Notes under the pieces: model-generated
What the model saw: the letters and a program-made list of their open reading frames with translations, nothing else
Databases searched by the model: none
Told to the model about the DNA's origin: nothing
Program-made: the position numbers and the translations under genes
In this document: positions 37,390-48,695 of the stretch, piece by piece
Position numbering within the stretch: the first letter of the stretch is position 1
Layout of the letters: every line of letters starts with the position of its first letter
From: Thereva unica
Taxonomy: Eukaryota; Arthropoda; Insecta; Diptera; Therevidae
Length of the DNA: 64,000 nucleotides
Assembly (NCBI GenBank): GCA_949987705.1
Contig: OX465285.1
Span: forward strand, 92,451,975-92,515,974
Reading direction: 5' to 3'

Positions 37390-38900
37390 ACTACTTTAAC
37401 AGGTTCAGAAGTTTGCCAACAGTTTCGTCACTCAGACTTGTTTGTTCAAGCAAGATGACCCCGAACAATGAAGCTCTGCTCGTCGCAATCAAGGATTGTG
37501 ACAGAGAACGTAAAGGGTAGACTCGCCCCCTTTGGACACAATCTACGGATGAGGCGTTCGTTCCTTCTAATCCTTCATAAGTGTGAAGGGCGCAGTGTCC
37601 GGTAACGAAGGCAACTAGTGTCCTGACATTTTTACTGCACCCAGGGGCGGCGCTTTCATAGGTGCTAATGGTGCACTTGCACCGGGCGCAATTGGGTGCG
37701 GGGCGCAATCTCAAAAAATCATAAAAAACATGAAAAAGTGCTCCTGTGTCTTTATTTTCATCTATTACAGGAATTGTGTGTTTTTCTGCTTTCATTCATT
37801 GCGATCAATACATATCGAGCTGATGGGGCGCAAGATGTCATACTGCACCGGGTGCAAAAACCCTAAGCCCCTGAGCCCTGATAGTAATCCGCCGTTATTG
37901 ACAAAACTTCGAACTTTCAGGCCCTCGTCGATACGAGTCGATTGATTTACAAACTCAGTTTCAAACTGGTTCCACAATAATAATGCGCACCACCAGTTTA
38001 GGGGCGAATGGCTAACAAAGTCCTCGAAATATAGTGGCGCCCGATTTGCCACTTCCGTTAAAACCGGTTAGTTGTTGTGAGTTACTTGGGTTACTGTAGA
38101 CGAACACCTAGCAGCTCTATTAGCAAGTCCTAATCCTATCTCCCCGCGGTGCCCCGTTGGCAGGGACGGCGCTTTCATAGGTGCAAATGGTGCACTTGCA
38201 CCGGGCGCAATTACAGAAATTATGATTTTTGGCGAGGAACACCTGGATCGGCACAATTCTAAAGTTGTTGAATGCGTCTTCTATGTCCCGGGAGTCTGTT
38301 AAGGGGACTGTGTTTTTTCCATGCAAGATTCTACAGTAGAAACTAATACATGCAGTGCAGTGATCACCATTCTTCTTCTTTAACGGCGCTACAACCGGGA
38401 TCCGGTCCTAGCCAAGGATTGTGCTGGAAATACTTAGGGAAGTGCAGCTAGCACCTAAAAACATCCTGGAGTATTAAACAGTATTAGCGAGAGAGTTTAG
38501 TTAAAGCGCAAGCAATCTCAGCACAAAAGCAAGACCGGGGATAAACGCTTTCATTGGCGCAATTTGTACCGGGCGCAGTTTCAGAAAAAAAGTGGAAAAG
38601 TGTTCCCTTGCATTCATTTTCATATATTAAAAGTGTTTGTGTCTTTTTCATTCTCCTTCACTGCGATCAAAAAATGAACAGCTGATGGAGGCGCAATATG
38701 GCATACTGCACCGGGCGCAAAAAGGCCAAACACCGGCCCTGACTGCACCTCAAGTAACTTTCTGAGACGCCGCGAAACGGGCCAAGAATAAACCGCTTGG
38801 AACTCACCAAGTCAGGTGCGGTTTCCAGTGTACGGCATATTTCATCAGCGTTCGACCATCTAGGGCTCCATAATTACAGTGCTGAGCCCGATCAGTAAAG
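37390..38900 (-). mobile_element. Retrotransposon C-terminus split by a hAT insertion
   Basis: Minus-strand exon-like halves at 38900-38742 and 37641-37390 join in frame when the 37642-38741 insert and one copy of its target duplication are ignored. The upstream half ends WSNADEICRTL ... FRGVSESYLRCS and the downstream half continues KNVRTLVAFVTGHCAL. This matches the region after RNase H in R1/LOA/Jockey-type ORF2 (pattern RxxLRxLVxxLTGHCxL). A later FGVILLEQTSLSDE block resembles the C-terminus, but the Cys/His residues expected between are degraded by a frameshift. The retroelement was in place first. Confidence 0.7.
37642..38741. mobile_element. Composite hAT element (MITE copies in tandem), 1.1 kb
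   Basis: The left end CAGGGGCGGCGCTTT and the reverse-complemented right end CAGGGCCGGTGTTT are hAT-type termini. The 8 bases on each side are identical, ACTGCACC at 37634-37641 and 38742-38749, the 8-bp duplication expected of hAT. Inside, the terminal block GGCGCTTTCATAGGTGC recurs at 38167-38183 and, degraded, near 38540, while ACCGGGxGCAAAAA-type right-end blocks occur near 37847-37865 and 38710-38723. The unit therefore contains about three partial copies of one short element. No transposase is encoded. Confidence 0.85.
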
Positions 38901-38959
38901 GGTTGTCAATTTTCTCCTTTGGATATTAAATTAAAAAAACACACAAGTCTTTTAGATTT

Positions 38960-39537
38960 TGATTCAAGTCCCCTCTACGGATATTTTTGCCGTATTCACC
39001 AAACGTGAAATGAGCTTCGTCTCTGAAGAAAATTTTCTTCGAGAAATCGGGATCAATAGCCGAGCACCCAATCAATGTAATCTATGGACACACGATAATC
39101 TGCCGGCTTCAATTCCTTTGTGAGATGGATTTTGTACGGCTTTTGCACGGCGAATACAAATGCAAAATGCGCCTTAATTTGACATAATGCAACCCAAATG
39201 CTGTCGAGTAATCGACAAAATCGGGTCTTCGTCAGCACGCTCTCACTCACAGCGGGAATGTTTTCGATCTAACAGGCAAAACGATGATGCATAGGCCTTA
39301 CGATGCCTGCAATCTATCCGATTTCTATTGCTTGCTCCGTAGGCCGATTTTCACTGCCATAATCTAGCCGTAAAGCGCGAAATATGGCCGCCGAGGATTC
39401 ACCACTTGGATACAACAGCTTAACAATTTTAACGGGTTGTTCGATGGCCCAACAAATGGCGCTTTGGTTGACGTTTATTCTTGACAGTTGTCAAATGGCA
39501 GGGCTATACTTTCCCAACCACGAAATGGATGACCCTG
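38960..39537 (-). mobile_element. Tc1/mariner-superfamily transposase pseudogene
   Basis: Minus-strand reading starts at the terminus CAGGGTCATCCATTTCG (39537 inward), next to a TA at 39538-39539. VKIVKLLYPSGESSAAIFRA (about 39440-39380) matches the N-terminal helix-turn-helix. ENIPAVSESV, then KPYKIHLTKELKPADYRVS and WVLGY (39140-39060) match the linker, where the family has YKIQLTQELKPxDHRxR. A frameshift leads to DPDFSKKIFFRDEAHF (about 39055-39008), which holds the first catalytic Asp (family: FSDEAHF). The rest is lost near 38950, so the element is 3'-truncated. A second, differently truncated member lies at 44470-45200. Confidence 0.75.
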
Positions 39538-39541
39538 TACA

Positions 39542-40041
39542 ATCCCGATTAAAAATGAAATTCGCCCGCAGCTAGCACGCAGCTGGCATGCACTAGCCCG
39601 CTCGGCGCCCGCAGCTAGCATGCACGCCTGAGTGAAAATAACACTAGCCCGCAGCTAGCATGCAGCTGGTACGCACGAAACTCAAATTTAAAATGAAAGA
39701 AAAAATTTTTTTTTCCTAGAATAAAAATTCTACGCCTCTTAAAAAAGATGGAGAAGAGTATTATATATGTATGTAAAGTCGTCATCAGGCACATTTTGAG
39801 ATTTTCATGCGTGTGGCGGGAGAGTGGATACCTGTGGCGGGAGAGTGCATCCCTCTAGCGAACAAATTTTTAGATTTTCGTGCCAGTGGCGGGAGCGTGT
39901 ATCCCTGTGGCGGGAGCGTGCGTGCCTGTGGCGGGAGAGTACGTACTTTTGTGGCGTGCCTGTTTGTTCGCTATGCGTGCTAGCTGCGGGCGCGTGCGTG
40001 CTAGTAAGGAAATTAACCATGAAATTATTTTTAATCGGGAT
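39542..40041. mobile_element. Inverted-repeat element with subterminal tandem repeats
   Basis: Perfect 15-bp terminal inverted repeats ATCCCGATTAAAAAT (39542-39556) and its complement (40027-40041) enclose 500 bp. CGCCCGCAGCTAGCACGC near the left end recurs in reverse near 39980-40000, and GCAGCTAGCATGCA blocks repeat at 39617-39664. On the right, TGGCGGGAG units start at 39814, 39835, 39887, 39908 and 39929, a 21-bp period with one gap. Dense subterminal repeats like these often bind a transposase. No reading frame of substance exists and no target duplication is clear. Confidence 0.7.
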
Positions 40042-43000
40042 GTCAGAGGTCTGTCTGGCCAAAGCATCCACCTCCACATATAGGTGACACGATAGATAGT
40101 ACCAAGTTCACCGAGGTCATGCCAAAACTAATTTGGACTTGATACTACAGGACTTAAATAGGATTACCATTGGCTTGTTAGCATATATCCGTGTGAAGTT
40201 TTTACTAGTGCATGTTAATAAAGCGTACATCTCCACTAGCGTAACCAAGCTGAATGCTTTACTAAGCCTGCAACTTTCGCCCCCAAATCCTGGCACCTAC
40301 GTCTTTCTTTATCATCGTAGGAGCCATCCATGTGCCATACAACTACATCCAGCGGTGTCTGTGGAAAAACAGTGCAATTGGCGATGTATGAATGGTTCCG
40401 ATGATCGAAAGGGAGCCACTCTTTGAATCTTGCTTGATTTTACATGCAGGGCCTTTAAACACAGAAACAAGTCACCTCTTACCACCACCAAGTCACCCAC
40501 CTTATGAAATGGATCCACAAGTCCTAGTTATAGAGCCCATACAGATCTTCGATACGGTGGTTCTGGTGCTTGTACTAATGAATATTGTCACCAGTTCAGC
40601 CAATACTGGATGTAAAGTCAATCTTCAATCAGTAATAGGACTGCTTTGTCTGGATTTCAGATTAAGTCCTACATCAACGCAGCACCAACTGTAGATCAAC
40701 TCAAGAGCATGCTGCATACGCCTTGCCGAGATGCTATTTGTCTCAACGAAGACTACGATCGCATAACATATCAACTTTTGCATAACCTTCACTGAAGAAT
40801 TGAAGGGCAGCGAGGAACTTCGCGAGTTCATCCTGGTCAGGGCAATACTCGAGGGTAAATATAGTCCTTTTGCTATGGTTAGAAACTTCTGGGCTTTGAA
40901 TAATAAGTCAATGCTAATAGGCTGGATCAGCCAGTTTAACGTTTTGCCAGACGTTTAATTTCGACGGATCTATGAGCTGGAATGGCTGAATTTGTTGTCA
41001 TCTGGGGCATAACGAAGGCTTCGTAGCGAAGTTTCTTGAGAGTTATTGCTACTGCAGACTGACTCTTTGCCGAACTTCTTGTCCTTAGTTGCCAATATCA
41101 TCGGAGTTTTCATTATTCTTTTGGGCAGCACGTTATTTTGTGAACTTCAGTCGAGTATAGCTCGATATTCAAAGCTCTTTCTACTTTTGGTTTCTAATCA
41201 AACTACAGGTGTGATGATTATAACAAAGCTTCTTTTCTCTCTGGCCCCATTCCAGAGTTGCGAGAGTTTTAGCATTCGATTGCTTGAGATCGATAATTTC
41301 TGCTGTGGAAATTGGGCCTTGGGTTCTTCAGACTCTGTTGATCATTACATAAAACTGGCAAGTTGGGAATCTTGGGGTTAGAAAGAGAATTCCGAAAATT
41401 TCTTTTCTTAATACGACAGTTTGGATCTAAAGTCACGACAAGCATTCTACCACTACTACTCTCGACCTGCATTTGGCATGACTAGGGCGGCTCTATGCCA
41501 AGAATTAGGAAACCAGTAGTCCCTCAGTGAAATCTGTCTTCTGGAGGACACTATAACAAAAGATTATCCTTTGGGAGACGTCATAAAAACTCAATTCAAA
41601 ACTCTTTCTCCCGAAGTTTACGCCAACGATGGTCCAATTATGGTATGTAATGAAACAGGGTCAAGCCAGTTCCATGTCAAACGAATCCCAATACACAACT
41701 GTTTTGGTCTCTAGCTGGTGCACAAGACTAAAACTCAGCACAACCGATTTGGTACCAAATATTTAAAAATAAAGACTTGGCGGCTCTTACTTCCAAAACG
41801 TATGAAAGAAATACTTAGTAATGAGGCCACGCACGTCTTTTTCTACATTATGTATCTTTGAGCCTATGGATCCACTTGGGTTGTGTATAACAGCCAAACA
41901 ATATGTATTAGCTATACTCTAATATCCAATGGTAACCAACGATTGTTAAGAGTTCCATAAGAAAATTTAGCAGGCACCAAAGAAAGGCATGCCTTTTCAA
42001 CGTCGAATGCAGCGCAGGATACTCTACTCTATCTGGTATGAGTTCACCTTAAGGTAAAGAAACACAAACAGCAAAATCGGTCCTCCTTCTTTCAAAATAT
42101 CACTTACTCCCCTCGTTGTAGACACTAGGATACATTTGCAATTCTAAGGATTAAATCAGAGGATCCAAGGGTGTTAGCACGTACATGGCACATCACGTTT
42201 GTCCACTTTTATGTGGCCATTCAATATGGAACTTACAATCAAAATACTGTCTATCCTCCCCCAAAAAAGCCAATCAACGAATTTAACAGCCCTCCCCGAA
42301 AGTATCAAACCGACGACAATAAGCCATCTTAAATTCCATTCAACCAAGGACAAAACTAGGTCAAATTCTCTCATTAATTTCTCTTAATTGCCTCTCCTTA
42401 TTACATTCTCTTAATCTTCTGCGTTTAAATTGTCCCTATTATCGGTAACATCCTTTTTCAGCTAGGCTTAACACAAAAGCCACTTACAAATTTCGCCTAA
42501 TCTAGCACACCTCCTTCGAAAAAAAGGGAGAAGCCAAAAAACGAATTCCACCCACATCCAGCCAGGCACATAAATCGAAAAGTAACCCCCCGACGAAAAA
42601 GTTCATAAAATACGAAAACTACTAAAAGTAGGAGCAGCAGCGCAAGAGCCTGCAGGATGTGTCGGTAATCAATTTACGAGAGTGTTAAAATGCACTAAAA
42701 ACTCTTCCGCTCCGAAATATCAGACGTAAAAAGGATCCAAAAAAAAAAACGACAAGCCATACACACAGAGACCAGAAGTGAGTCGGAGTTGGAGCATAAA
42801 AAATCCAGCCAGACATTCCGAATTTTCGCATACAGTTTCAATTTCGTCCTGCAGACAGTATATAGTAGCAGACGCAGAAAAGGAGCGGCCACTATTCCCA
42901 AGGACTTGTGTAAGCATGGGAAAACTTTCCGGTCTGGTGAATCAGTTTATGTTCTATTGTATTGGGGAATGGAGGAAGAAGAAGTGGCCACAACGATAAA

Positions 43001-43526
43001 AGTTCCGTATTTATTTATCTCCTTTTGTATACGTATACACGCACACATACATATTTTGTGTCGTAGTGTTGAAAATTATGAAGAGTGTAGCGGAAGGTAG
43101 CAGAAAGCGACTTCCTGAAAGATAAAAAAATACAAGATGGTATCAAGGAGGAGCAGGAAATTGAACGTCGTCCAAACATATTTTTATGAAATAATTTTTA
43201 AGGACGATTTTTTTTTTTGGAGAAAACCAAATAATAATGCGGTGGTGAATGGAGATCGACAATTGTCGCCTTTTGTTGCTCGTTTTTAGGTGGGTACAGG
43301 CAAGTGTCAGCGCAAGTTAAGGTAATGGAAGCTATTTTTATCCTGTATAATGTTAGAGAATGAATATTAGAAATTTTATTCAGATTTTTCTTACCATGAC
43401 CTAAGTTACATGACTCAGTTTTTGCGCTGTAGTATTCATGTCTGCAGCAGTACTAGCAGTTGCGGATATTGGAAGTGGTATGTCTGAAAGTTTTACTAGA
43501 TCAAGGCTAATTGAAAATTAGACTAT
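40042..43526. other. Unassigned spacer
   Basis: No gene or known element was recognised. Frames at 41046-41381, 42174-42387 and 42695-43100 occur on both strands and show no domain. Confidence 0.35.
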
Positions 43527-44296
43527 GGGTGCTTTCATTAATGCATGTTTGCGCAAATTTGCGCATGCAAGATCTTCATTAAAGCAAGAAATCAAAACAT
43601 GCGTTCGCACAGGGTTCATAAATTAAAACGTGCGAGGCAAATAAGCGCAAGGTCTGCCTGTGCTTTCAACTGCATGCAATACTGAAATTTAAAGAAGAAG
43701 AATGAAATGTCACAAATGTTCTGCCACTCCCGCTGGTTGTGTCGTTTTGCTTCTACAATTCTATTTAAAATTATTACTCAAGAAACGTTGGGTTTGTATA
43801 AGTGTATTAATAAAATAATTGCCGCTATTTATTATTTAGTAGAGAAAATGAAGGATTGAGTCCTTCCCGAATTAGATTGCTGAGCCAAACCCGTATAGAA
43901 TTGGAGAAGAATTTTGTTGGCGGAAAATATAGCAGCAGTGTTCTTTGGCGCAGAATCCTAACGGAAATACGAATGGAATATTTCCTAACGGAAATACCGT
44001 TACCGTTTCAGATTTTCCAATAACCCTGGATTGTATTTTTAGTGTTAACATTCATATTTTAAAATAAAAAAATCCAGTTAGCTACACAACATTACACTTA
44101 AAAATTTCCTACAGGAATGAAACGATGAGCGTATGGCGCTACTAATTGACCGTCGCCATTTGCGATTATGGCCAAAGAAGTTCACTAATGCATGCATGTT
44201 TACATGCGCAAGTCACTTTGTCACATATGTCATGCAAACCACTTTGTCGCATTTGCGCGTATTTGCGCATGCAAGCATGCATTACTGAAAGCACCC
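43527..44296 (+). mobile_element. Harbinger-like DNA transposon, 770 bp
   Basis: The ends GGGTGCTTTCATTAATGCATG and the reverse complement of the other end (GGGTGCTTTCAGTAATGCATG) match with one difference, and pairing extends a few bases more. TAT flanks both sides (43524-43526 and 44297-44299), a 3-bp duplication as made by PIF/Harbinger elements. GCGCAAATTTGCGC palindromic and GCATGC-rich subterminal blocks are repeated near both ends. The central frame described separately supports the assignment. There is no DDE transposase gene, so it is non-autonomous. Confidence 0.65.
43829..44066 (+). pseudogene. Myb/SANT-like protein remnant inside Harbinger-like element
   Basis: One frame stays open for roughly 75 codons to a TAA at about 44066 without a clear starting Met. 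It includes SPSRIRLLSQTRIELEKNF (43859-43915), then GGKYSSSVLWRRILTEIRM. This resembles the Myb/SANT-like (trihelix/MADF-type) DNA-binding domain, with pattern LLxLRxExExxF...KxxSxxLWxxIxxEI, which accompanies transposase genes in Harbinger elements and helps bind the element ends. The second half has no recognisable domain. Assignment is by motif pattern only. Confidence 0.5.
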
Positions 44297-44469
44297 TATA
44301 TTTCCTAAATCAAGCAGGTATTTTACATCCTTACCCGAGTTTTGTTTAGCCCACAGCCGATGGTCTATTATCGTGAACTAACCAATTTAATCTCGACCGT
44401 GCACATCTCGCATCATATACATTCGACTTGTTATTCTTCTTGCTTTTACCTAATCATGCAAAGCGGTCC

Positions 44470-45200
44470 AACTTTGAACTCTTGATGGTAGGAGGCATCG
44501 TGTGGCCCACGCTCGTTCTACGAGTATTCAATGTCAAGCGTCCAGAGTCCGTCTTTAGACACATTCGTGCTGTAGTCGGTATTAACTCAATCGTTCTGAG
44601 CCAACATTCTAATGAAATATTCACTGCATCTTCTAGAGCCAGTTTAGCCGTAAGCTACTCCATCGACTACATAAACACATCTGTCGGAACCTCATACCAC
44701 TGCCAAGTTAACACTAATTTTCCATATCAGAATTCTTCCTGAACCAACGCATACATATGTATATTGTGAGAAGCGCCGTTTTGTTGAAACTAAATGTCCT
44801 TGCGGTCCCAGGCTTCAATTTCTGGCAGCAAATCAAAGACCGATAACCGTTGCCAGTCATAGTTACGTTCCAGCCGGCTTGTTTTTGAAGAAATATAGAT
44901 CGACGATTCCACGATTCTCCATTCACTATACCCCATCGATTTTGTGTCTGGATGTTTCGGATTGTTCTTCCGCCCAAATACGCCAAGCCAAATAAGCCAG
45001 AAATGGGCCTCCTCGCTAAACAAAATTTTGGTCGAAAACAGTGGATCTGTTTCTTCTGAATAATTTGTAGATACTGCGACAGACTTTCCATTATGAAATG
45101 TCAAAAAATTCTGAACAAAAGTACCAAGATAGTTTGACACAACACACGCGTGATCTTTGGTAAAATCTCTACTGGAAAAAAGTACCTCTAAATGTATCAC
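44470..45200 (-). mobile_element. Tc1/mariner-superfamily transposase pseudogene, second copy
   Basis: The minus-strand frame 45200-44790 contains ETDPLFSTKILFSEEAHFWL (about 45060-45000). The first catalytic Asp of the SDEAHFWL block is replaced by Glu. A HPDTKSMGY region follows, and in the next frame AGWNVTMTGNGYRSLI (about 44870-44825) matches the family's (A)NVTVNGxRYRxMI block. Then LPEIEAWDRKDI (about 44818-44785) precedes FQQNGA, the remnant of the FQQDGATCHTA block with the second Asp changed to Asn. Only weak traces continue to about 44470. With two catalytic residues altered and frameshifts, it is inactive. Confidence 0.75.
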
Positions 45201-45245
45201 TCTAAATGATCACGTTAATTAGTGAGAGCAGGCTATGAGAAATTA

Positions 45246-45384
45246 GTTAAACTTTGTTGTGACGGGATTGTGTCTTAGGTGAGCTTTTGTAAGCTATTTG
45301 TGGGAAGTTAACTTCATGTGCTAGGTTTGTGACTTAGTTATGCTTTTGTGCGCCATCGGTGGGAACTAAGTTAAACTTCATGAG
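45246..45384. repeat. 59-bp tandem repeat, about 2.4 copies
   Basis: Units begin at 45270 (GTGTCTTAGGTGAGCTTTTG) and 45329 (GTGACTTAGTTATGCTTTTG). Each continues through GTGGGAA and AAGTTAAACTTCATG-type sequence. A partial unit (AGTTAAACTTTGTTGTGACG) precedes the first. Divergence between units is about 20-25 percent by eye. Confidence 0.75.
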
Positions 45385-45769
45385 TCTTCTTTGGGTGGCG
45401 ATCTTATAGGGGATTAACAATCAAATTAATAAAAATAGCGAAACCCGGGTTTCAAATAAAAGTTCAAAAACCAAAAGCTTTTTATGCAAAAAACTATCGC
45501 ACCTGGAAAAATGATGGTTTTAATAATAGAGTCACTTTTCTAACACACACAAGGCGCACTTCTGAGCTGGATTTAGAAACATTTACCACTGTCCCGTGGT
45601 TCAGCTAAGTCATGCACGCATAAAATAGGAAATAAAGAAATACAAAACACTTTAACAAAGAAGCGTGCAACAACAAAGAAGGCGTAGGGCACACCAAGGA
45701 GTTACGACACATTAAAAATACTCTTTTTGAAGACCACTTCACTTGTAAGCATGCTAAAAACACCCATAT

Positions 45770-45990
45770 TTTTATTAACTTTAATAAGCATGCGATTATT
45801 AGATTCGTAATTGCCATAATTGCGTAAAAAAGGATTTAATAAATAAAAAGAATAGGACCAAGGTGACTGCCTTGCGGGACACCAGAGGATGCTTCAGTGT
45901 TTCTAGACTTGTCTCCGCGGAATAGAGCCTGGTAGGTCCTATCAGGTAAGTACGTCTGGAACCATACCACAAGGGCATGCGGAAAGCCAT
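45770..45990 (-). mobile_element. Non-LTR reverse transcriptase fragment, antisense
   Basis: On the minus strand, WFQTYLPDRTYQALFRGDKS followed by RNTEASSGVPQGSHLGPILF is an unbroken match to RT block 4 (SGVPQGSxLGPxLFLLFIN) with its upstream WFxSYLxGRxQxVxFxG lead. A stop or frameshift follows, and FLRNYGNY replaces the FINDLP-like continuation. The YADD block is not found downstream. This is Jockey/CR1-like in character; the exact clade is undetermined. Confidence 0.8.
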
Positions 45991-48690
45991 TTATTTTTCA
46001 GTTTGAATACTTTAATAGAGTGAGAAAGCTTGTCAATTTCAACTTTTCCTCAGACTCTCCTGGACGTTGGGAACATTGCGTGCCGTTGGAACTAGCCTTC
46101 TGAGGAACAAATAGGGGACAAACAAAAAGAGCTCCAATTCGCTTATTTCTTGAAACAGCATATTATTCATATAACGAAGAAGGACTACTTAACAATGGCC
46201 AGCTTTGTTTTATCCTATTTGGAGTTTTTTTTTTGTCTACTGTCTGAATCTGCAGATCCAACGACATCATTTTACCAAAATCAGTCCCAAAAGGATTTCC
46301 ACTGCATGGTATTATTTCATGTCATATTTGTCCTTGTAAAAAAAGGAGAAGCCAAAGTATACTTACAATCTAGTTAAACTCTGTAAGAACAATTTGCAGT
46401 AATCATAGTAAGTCCTTGACTGAATTAAATTTTTATACTTAAACGTCCTTTTTTGAGTTTATGATTGGATCTCTACGTTAGAAGACAGAATCAAATCCTC
46501 TAAAAAATCTAGGATTACAAAAAAAGCTCGGTAAGAAGTCCCTTTAGAATGTTCGTTATTTTGGGTGCTCCTTTTTAAGCTAATACGATATACAAAAGTT
46601 TCTGTGCTCATGAGTGAGTCTAAGATGAAATGTAATGATGGAAAAAGGGATGAGAACTGGGTACATGTTTAGAGAAAGCCATTCCAAAAATTGCATTCAT
46701 TCTTTTATATTTAGATATAAAAGAAATAAAAAAATAAAAATTAAAAAGAACTGCTCCAACTATCCATCCCTGAATGGAATTCGATCTAAGCTACAAATAA
46801 ATCTAAAATTCTCTTTTTTTATTATTCGGAACATGCCCTTCATAAAGAACCCTTATCGTAAGCTAAACACCTCCATTCCCTCATTCCATAAAGTATTATT
46901 TCACTTTCAAAGAATTTCAAAAATCATTTATTAAATATTTATTTATTTTTTTTTTATTCGTGAAAATTTTCATTATTCTGCCATAAAGTGAAATATAAAA
47001 AAGATTATTCCCAAAACAGTCCATTTCCGAGATTTTTATTACCCAAAAAATGATTCCGACAACGCGATTTTCTCAAGGCAAAGCAATATCACGAATAACC
47101 AGTAATAACTAACGAAGTTGAAACATTTATTGAAATGCGCAAAAGTGTAGGTAGTACGAAGGTACGAAATGTACGGAAACGGTGTACCTTTGTGGAGGCG
47201 CACACAGCACAGCAAGGCAAGTTTCCCTTGTAAAAAAAAACATTCAAAGTCATTTCGAAAATGAAAAAAGGAAGGACGCAGAAAAATAAAATAAAAAAAA
47301 AACGAAACGAACGAAAAAAAAAAACTAAATTTGCAGGAGCTTAACGAAGCGGATATAAAATATAAATCCAATTTAACCAGGACTACCTTGGTAGTATACA
47401 AATTTTGATATCCGATCCCCAGTCCCTCCGCAGGTCGCCCCTCTGCGCCCCGCCCGTACATACATAGCGGATAATTTATCCAGCATCTATGGCCCTCAAA
47501 AGCTGCAGGCGCAGCATTATATCCTGGGAGCAGGGTGAATGGTATCATAAACCACCCTGCGTATCTATAATTTACCATTACCATTTCATTTTACGAACTG
47601 TTTTTTACCCTAGAGGGTCGGATAGCTTTGACGGTTTCTGGCTCCCGGCTCCTGGTCCTGATTCTGGGCCTGGCGGATCTACTGCCACGCACCCTGGCAC
47701 CCAGTCATCCTTTCTTTTCGGGCCGCATTATTTTTTTTTCTGGTAGGCAGACAGACAGGCTAAAAATGGGATTTGAATCCTTCTCGGGGTTTTTTTTTTG
47801 AGATTTTTTTGCAGCTTATTTGATTCCGGAAGCCTTTGATAAGGTGCTGTGCCTATGGTGGTTATCGCTTTGTCATGTAATAGGCTTCCTTACCGCGCCG
47901 TCACAGAAAACTAAGGAGGAATCTCTTTTCTAGCACTAATGAAGCAAAGCTGATGGCATCACACGTTCTAGAAGATATTGAACCAAAAAGGATGTCATGT
48001 GTGCCCTCTGCTTTGATTGCAGATAAAAGAATCCTTTTTTGATTTTATTTGAGCGTGAAATGTTGGTGCGCGGGGAGAGGGGTTGAAAGTTGAGGAGGAT
48101 GCTTGAGGAATTGTCTTTTTCTTGGCGTATTTAATCGACTTTTGGGAGAACAGTCAGATTTTAAATTTTTTTGTAGGTTCAATTGAACTTTAGATTTTTT
48201 TGGTTTTTTGAAGTACCTTGGGCATTTCTTATTAATTCTTCCCTTGACGTCTTATGGGTGATGTGCAACCTAATGGCGGATATGACGTCTCCCATCTCTC
48301 ACTAACAATCTTCCACTAGGACCTTCAAGTGGTGACGCTATTAACTCTAAGCTGGACTTTTATGGACCAATTACACTGCATTCAAGGGGTCCGAAACCTG
48401 TTTTTTGGAACACGCACAAGTTTGAGGAAAAGGGCTTCTTTATAAGGGTTCCATTCCATGCGGACATACGACGAGTTCAGTAGATGGGTCGGCGTCATCA
48501 GACTCCGGGTTTTCCACGCACGAGCATGCCAATAAGTGTCGGCATGCCAATAAGGGTGGAGTTAAGATCGATTGAAAATCTAACTCGGTGGCTTTAGGCC
48601 TAGGTAAGTTTAGTCTTGGCTCGAAGCCATTTGGGCTCATGGATTGCTCATGTATGGAGGACTTTAGGGTTCGATTACAGATTAAGCACT
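45991..48690. other. Unassigned AT-rich spacer
   Basis: No gene is recognised. A minus-strand frame of 181 codons (47039-47584) begins in a locally GC-richer patch but runs into poly-Phe from A/T runs. A short tandem duplication CATGCCAATAAG occurs at about 48525-48556. Confidence 0.35.
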
Positions 48691-48695
48691 ACAAA

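Noticed and set aside
39811..39965. CRISPR array (regularly spaced TGGCGGGAG units)
   Set aside because: The 21-bp period has no spacer/repeat alternation, there are no cas genes, and the setting is eukaryotic.
47039..47584. Minus-strand frame of 181 codons
   Set aside because: The second half is driven by A/T homopolymers giving Phe runs, and no domain or plausible splice signals are visible.
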